DNA of 34,866 bases from Rubrivivax sp. (GTDB lineage: Bacteria; Pseudomonadota; Gammaproteobacteria; Burkholderiales; Burkholderiaceae_C), in assembly GCA_022843905.1 (NCBI GenBank), contig JALHMT010000061.1, positions 1 to 34,866 of the forward strand. The letters are read 5' to 3'. How positions within the stretch are numbered: the stretch's first letter is position 1; every line of letters starts with the position of its first letter. The notes below the pieces were generated by a model. That model ran no database searches, had not been told where the DNA came from, and worked only from the letters and a program-made list of their open reading frames with translations. This document shows positions 31,639 through 34,866 of this stretch, one piece after another. Both the position numbers and the translations under genes were made by a program.

Positions 31639-33696
31639 ATGGCTGAAAACACCGCACAAGCGCAGGCCGCCACCATTGACCCGGGCCTGGACAAGCTGCT
31701 CAACGAGCGCTTCGCCGGGCGCGTAGTGCGCAAGGACCTTACCAAGCTCATCAAGGAAGGGGCCAACGTTCCCGTCTACGTGCTGGAGTACCTGCTGGGC
31801 ATGTACTGCGCGTCTGATGATGCGGAAACGATCCGCGCCGGCCTGGTCACCGTTAAGAGCGTGCTGGCCGAGAACTATGTGCGGCCGGACGAAGCCGAGA
31901 AGGTCAAGAGCAAGATCCGTGAGCGCGGCTCGTTCAAGGTGATCGACAAGGTCACCGTGAAGTTGAACGAGAACCGCGATGCCTACGAGGCGTTGCTGTC
32001 AAACCTGGGCATCAAGAACGCCGAAGTGCCCGACTCCTACGTGCGGCAGTTCGAGAAGCTTCTCGTGGGCGGCATCTGGTGCATCGTGACGCTGAACTAC
32101 CGGTTCGAAGAGAACCAGCGCACCTCGCCCTTCGTGGTGTCGGATCTCAAGCCGATCCAGATGCCAAACATGGACATGGAGGAGTTGTTCGCTGGCCGCA
32201 AGGGGTTCACCGAAGAACAGTGGATTGACGCGCTGCTGCGCTCGACGGGCATGGAGCCAACCTGCTTCAAGGAACGTGTGAAGTGGCACCTGCTGGCGCG
32301 GATGATCCCGCTGGTGGAGAACAACTACAACCTGTGCGAGCTGGGGCCGCGCGGCACAGGCAAGAGCCACATCTACAAGGAGATCAGCCCGAACTCCATC
32401 CTGGTGTCCGGCGGCCAGACCACGGTGGCCAACCTGTTCTACAACATGAGCGCCCGCAAGGTGGGCTTGGTGGGCCTGTGGGACGTGGTGGCCTTCGACG
32501 AGGTGGCAGGCATCAACTTCAAGGATCAGGACGGCGTCCAGATCATGAAGGACTACATGGCCTCGGGGTCGTTCAGCCGGGGCCGTGAGTCCATCAACGC
32601 GAGTGCAGCGATGGTCTTCGTCGGGAACCTGCCGCAGGGCCAGACAGTGGAAACGCTGGTGAAGACCAGCCACCTGTTCGCGCCGTTCCCGGACGTCATG
32701 ATCGACTCTGCGTTCTTCGACCGCTTCCACGCCTACGTGCCGGGCTGGGAGATTCCGAAGATGCGGCCCGAGTTCTTCACCGACCAGTACGGCCTGATCG
32801 TCGACTACCTGGCCGAGTGGGCGCGCGAGATGCGCAAGCGCAGCTTTGCCGATGCGATCGACAAGTTCTTCAAGCTCGGCAACAACCTCAACCAGCGCGA
32901 CACCATCGCCGTGCGGCGCACGGTGTCTGGCCTGCTGAAACTGATTTGCCCGGATGGCGCCTACACCAAGGACACCGTGCGCAAGTGCCTGGAGTACGCG
33001 CTGGAAACGCGCCGGCGCGTGAAGGAGCAGCTCAAGAAGATCGGAGGTATGGAGTTCTATGACGTGCACTTCTCCTACATCGACCTAGAGGACATGCAGG
33101 AGCGGTTTGTCTCCGTGCCGGAACAGGGCGGTGGCGGCTTGATTCCTGAAGGCCGCCTGGCCCCAGGCGTGCTGCATACGGTCACCATGGGCGACGGCGG
33201 CATGCCCGGTGTCTACCGCATGGAGATCCAGGCGATGGCAGGCGGCGGCAAACTGTCGGTGTCGGGCCCCGTTACCCGCGAGCCGGTGCGAGTGGCCTTC
33301 GATTACTTCAAGGCAAACGCCGGCCGCGTGAGCGCATCGATCCACCCGACCGAACGCGACTTCCACCTGCACATGGTCGAACTGCAGACCGCCGGGACGC
33401 CCGAGGCCTTGACCCTGTCCAGCTTCATCGTGCTGTGTTCGGCCGCGCTGGGCAAGCCGCTGCAAAGCCAGATGGTCGTCATGGGCGACATGTCGCTGGG
33501 CGGCACGATCACGCAGGCCAGCAACCTGGCGGAGAGCCTGCAGGTGGCGTTCGATGCTGGCGCCAAGCGGATCCTCCTGCCGATGTCGAGCGTGACGGAC
33601 ATTCCGTCGGTGCCTGGGGAACTGTTCGCGAAGTTTCAGACGAGCTTCTACTCAGACCCAGTGGATGCGGTTTTCAAGGCATTGGGCGTGGAGTGA
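31639..33696 (+). CDS. brxL: BREX AAA+ Lon-like protein BrxL
   Basis: The product has 685 residues. Walker A is GPRGTGKS at 236-243 and Walker B is VVAFDEVA at 283-290. The C-terminal 150 residues have the Lon-protease-like fold (GDMSLGGTI at 616-624, GAKRILLP at 641-648). In Lon the catalytic serine lies in a GPSAG-like turn; the matching place here reads AGTPEAL (585-591) without that serine, while a lysine (K643) is present in the expected segment. Classical Ser-Lys proteolysis is therefore doubtful, in line with BrxL acting mainly as a DNA-binding AAA+ ring in phage exclusion. AAGGG precedes the ATG. It is the last gene of the operon. Confidence 0.94.
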   Translation: MAENTAQAQAATIDPGLDKLLNERFAGRVVRKDLTKLIKEGANVPVYVLEYLLGMYCASDDAETIRAGLVTVKSVLAENYVRPDEAEKVKSKIRERGSFKVIDKVTVKLNENRDAYEALLSNLGIKNAEVPDSYVRQFEKLLVGGIWCIVTLNYRFEENQRTSPFVVSDLKPIQMPNMDMEELFAGRKGFTEEQWIDALLRSTGMEPTCFKERVKWHLLARMIPLVENNYNLCELGPRGTGKSHIYKEISPNSILVSGGQTTVANLFYNMSARKVGLVGLWDVVAFDEVAGINFKDQDGVQIMKDYMASGSFSRGRESINASAAMVFVGNLPQGQTVETLVKTSHLFAPFPDVMIDSAFFDRFHAYVPGWEIPKMRPEFFTDQYGLIVDYLAEWAREMRKRSFADAIDKFFKLGNNLNQRDTIAVRRTVSGLLKLICPDGAYTKDTVRKCLEYALETRRRVKEQLKKIGGMEFYDVHFSYIDLEDMQERFVSVPEQGGGGLIPEGRLAPGVLHTVTMGDGGMPGVYRMEIQAMAGGGKLSVSGPVTREPVRVAFDYFKANAGRVSASIHPTERDFHLHMVELQTAGTPEALTLSSFIVLCSAALGKPLQSQMVVMGDMSLGGTITQASNLAESLQVAFDAGAKRILLPMSSVTDIPSVPGELFAKFQTSFYSDPVDAVFKALGVE

Positions 33697-33861
33697 GATT
33701 GCCGAAGGGGGGTGCTGTTAGGCATTCCCAAAGGGTCGCCGAACTGTCTTTTGCAACCGCTTGGAGACTGGTAACCCGGCATTAACCACTGGCGAGCGGT
33801 TACGCGGATGTAGGCGCCGCCGGACCCCTCCGAGCCGAGTGAACGACGGTTTATGCGACAG
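33697..33861. other. Intergenic stretch after BREX
   Basis: These 165 bases separate brxL from the MerR promoter. I see no reading frame with a start signal and no clear intrinsic terminator for the BREX operon. Confidence 0.4.
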
Positions 33862-33890
33862 TTGACAGTCATAAAAGACTGTCGAATAAT
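33862..33890 (+). promoter_or_regulatory. Promoter with overlapping inverted-repeat operator
   Basis: TTGACA (33862-33867), 17 bases, AATAAT (33885-33890) is a near-consensus sigma-70 promoter. A perfect inverted repeat GACAGTC-ATAAAA-GACTGTC (33864-33883) lies between the hexamers, the normal position for MerR-type operators. Transcription would begin about six bases after the -10 element, at or next to the ATG at 33896. Confidence 0.7.
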
Positions 33891-33895
33891 GGCGC

Positions 33896-34375
33896 ATGCC
33901 TTCGCAAGATTCCCCCGCGCGCTTCTCGATCGACGAGCTTTCCGCGCTTGCCGGGGTAACCCCACGCACGGTGCGCTACTACATCGCCGAGGGGCTGGTC
34001 GACCGCCCTGAAGGCGAGAAGCGAGGCTCCCATTACGTGCGACGCCACCTCGAGCAGCTGCTCGTCATCCGTCGCTGGACGGATGCCGGGCTGAGCCTTG
34101 AGCGCGTACGCGAGCTGATGGCCGGAGCGCCGGAGGACCCGGCACCTCGCCGCGTGGCGCCGGGTGCCGTCGAAGTCTGGAGCCGCGTGACGATGGCCGA
34201 CGGACTTGAAGTCCACATCGAGCCTGGGCGTGCTGGCCTGACACCCGAGCAGGTGCGTGGTCTCGTTCGCGGCATCACGGCCCTGTACCGCCAGGTTCGC
34301 TCGCCTGACGCATCCGAATCGGCCATCGGCGCGGCCAACGCCTCATCCACCTTCAGGGAGAACAACGATGAATGA
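33896..34375 (+). CDS. MerR-family transcriptional regulator
   Basis: The product has 159 residues. An N-terminal MerR helix-turn-helix is clear: FSIDELSALAGVTPRTVRYYIAEGLVDRP at about 10-38, then the wing region and the HLEQLLVIRRWTDAGLSLERVRELM helices to about residue 76. The C-terminal 80 residues show no cysteine cluster for metal binding but a beta-like segment (VEVWSRVTMADGLEVHIEPGRAGLTPEQV) and a helix. The inducer is therefore not a typical metal. No ribosome site precedes the ATG and the promoter lies only about six bases away, so leaderless translation is likely. The stop overlaps the next start region by eight bases; it probably controls itself and the VIT protein. Confidence 0.88.
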   Translation: MPSQDSPARFSIDELSALAGVTPRTVRYYIAEGLVDRPEGEKRGSHYVRRHLEQLLVIRRWTDAGLSLERVRELMAGAPEDPAPRRVAPGAVEVWSRVTMADGLEVHIEPGRAGLTPEQVRGLVRGITALYRQVRSPDASESAIGAANASSTFRENNDE

Positions 34376-34866
34376 CGATCGGACTCAATTCGCGCTGACT
34401 TGCCCAGACGGCGACGTCCCGGCTCCTGTGCTGGTGAGTGTCGAGGCCGAAGGACGATTGGACGCCGTTCTGTTCGGGCTGACGCTGCGTCAGACCTACC
34501 GAAACACGAGCGATCGGGTGCTGGAAGTCATCTACACGTTTCCGCTCCCTTTCCAGGCCGTGCTGCTTGGCTTCGCATCGGAGCTCAACGGCGAGCGACA
34601 AGAAGGTGTGGTCGTGGCCAAGCGCGAAGCCGAACGGCAATACGAGGAGTCGCTCGGGGAGGGCGACGCACCAGTGATGCTCGAGGCGCACGCCGACGGC
34701 CTGCACACCGCGAACATCGGCAACCTCAAACCGGGCGATGAGATCGCCCTCGAGTGCCGCTTCGTGCAGCTGCTCAGCTTCGAGCAAGGAAGGTTGCGGG
34801 TCTCGATCCCGACCACTATCGCCCCGCGCTACGGACGTCCTGAACAGGCCAGCCTGCAGCCCCAAC
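34368..34866 (+). CDS. VIT-domain protein, N-terminal part (continues beyond window)
   Basis: From ATG 34368, with AGGGAG seven bases upstream, the frame stays open to the window end and yields 166 residues. The sequence fits a VIT (vault / inter-alpha-trypsin) domain: LFGLTLRQTYRNTSDRVLEVIYTFPLP near 36-62, then a YEESLGEGDAPVMLE-type segment, NIGNLKPGDEIALECRFVQ and RVSIPTTIAPRYG. In complete relatives a von Willebrand A domain often follows, which cannot be seen here. No signal peptide is visible, so it is probably cytoplasmic. It overlaps the MerR gene by eight bases. Function is unknown. Confidence 0.8.
   Translation, partial: MNDDRTQFALTCPDGDVPAPVLVSVEAEGRLDAVLFGLTLRQTYRNTSDRVLEVIYTFPLPFQAVLLGFASELNGERQEGVVVAKREAERQYEESLGEGDAPVMLEAHADGLHTANIGNLKPGDEIALECRFVQLLSFEQGRLRVSIPTTIAPRYGRPEQASLQPQ

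Noticed and set aside
1..34866. CRISPR arrays, tRNA or rRNA genes, intact insertion sequences and attachment-site direct repeats.
   Set aside because: No regularly spaced repeats, cloverleaf-like sequence, complete transposase or integrase gene, or convincing long direct repeats were seen by eye.

Overview
The window is high-GC DNA, about 65 to 70 % by eye, with strong G/C preference at third codon positions. The gene families (PRTRC cassette, XF1762-family protein, BREX type 1) and this composition suggest a proteobacterium, most likely a betaproteobacterium of the Burkholderiales. That is an inference from style and content, since no marker gene is present. Almost everything here is accessory: the region looks like part of an integrative element, genomic island or large plasmid. 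No rRNA, tRNA, CRISPR array or intact insertion sequence was seen.

Region 1 (1-5420) is a PRTRC cassette in the order ParB (C-terminal part only), E, C, a small unnamed gene, F, B, A, ThiF. The sequence shows an E1-like ThiF protein, an E2-like protein B with a candidate catalytic cysteine, a JAMM-motif protein A with HxHx7Sx2D intact, and a small protein C that ends in glycine. Together these look like a ubiquitin-like conjugation and deconjugation pathway beside a partition-type ParB.

Region 2 (5582-12577) holds small accessory genes. They include a small membrane protein, a compact UvrD-type helicase, a secreted or periplasmic thermonuclease and several unknowns. From about 9.3 kb most genes lie on the minus strand, and several have strong hairpins in their leaders. 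One leader resembles a transcription attenuator.

Region 3 (12578-19577) may be an undescribed nucleic-acid modification module. It carries a CysH-like PP-loop protein, an XF1762/GNAT protein, a DndC-like PP-loop protein with iron-sulfur-type cysteines, a small unknown, a uracil-DNA-glycosylase-like protein, a DUF7694-type protein and a DpdA/TGT-like base transglycosylase. No dnd/ssp partners and no 7-deazaguanine synthesis genes are in the window.

Region 4 (19663-33696) is a complete BREX type 1 phage-defence operon: brxR, brxA, brxB, brxC, pglX, pglZ, brxL. The genes overlap or are tightly spaced, and a perfect palindrome upstream of brxR is a probable operator. The central and C-terminal part of pglX, where target recognition is expected, has clearly lower GC than its flanks, which suggests specificity exchange.

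Region 5 (33862-34866) is a MerR-type regulator with a near-consensus promoter that overlaps an inverted repeat. The promoter lies so close to the ATG that the transcript may be leaderless. It is followed by the start of a VIT-domain protein cut by the window end.
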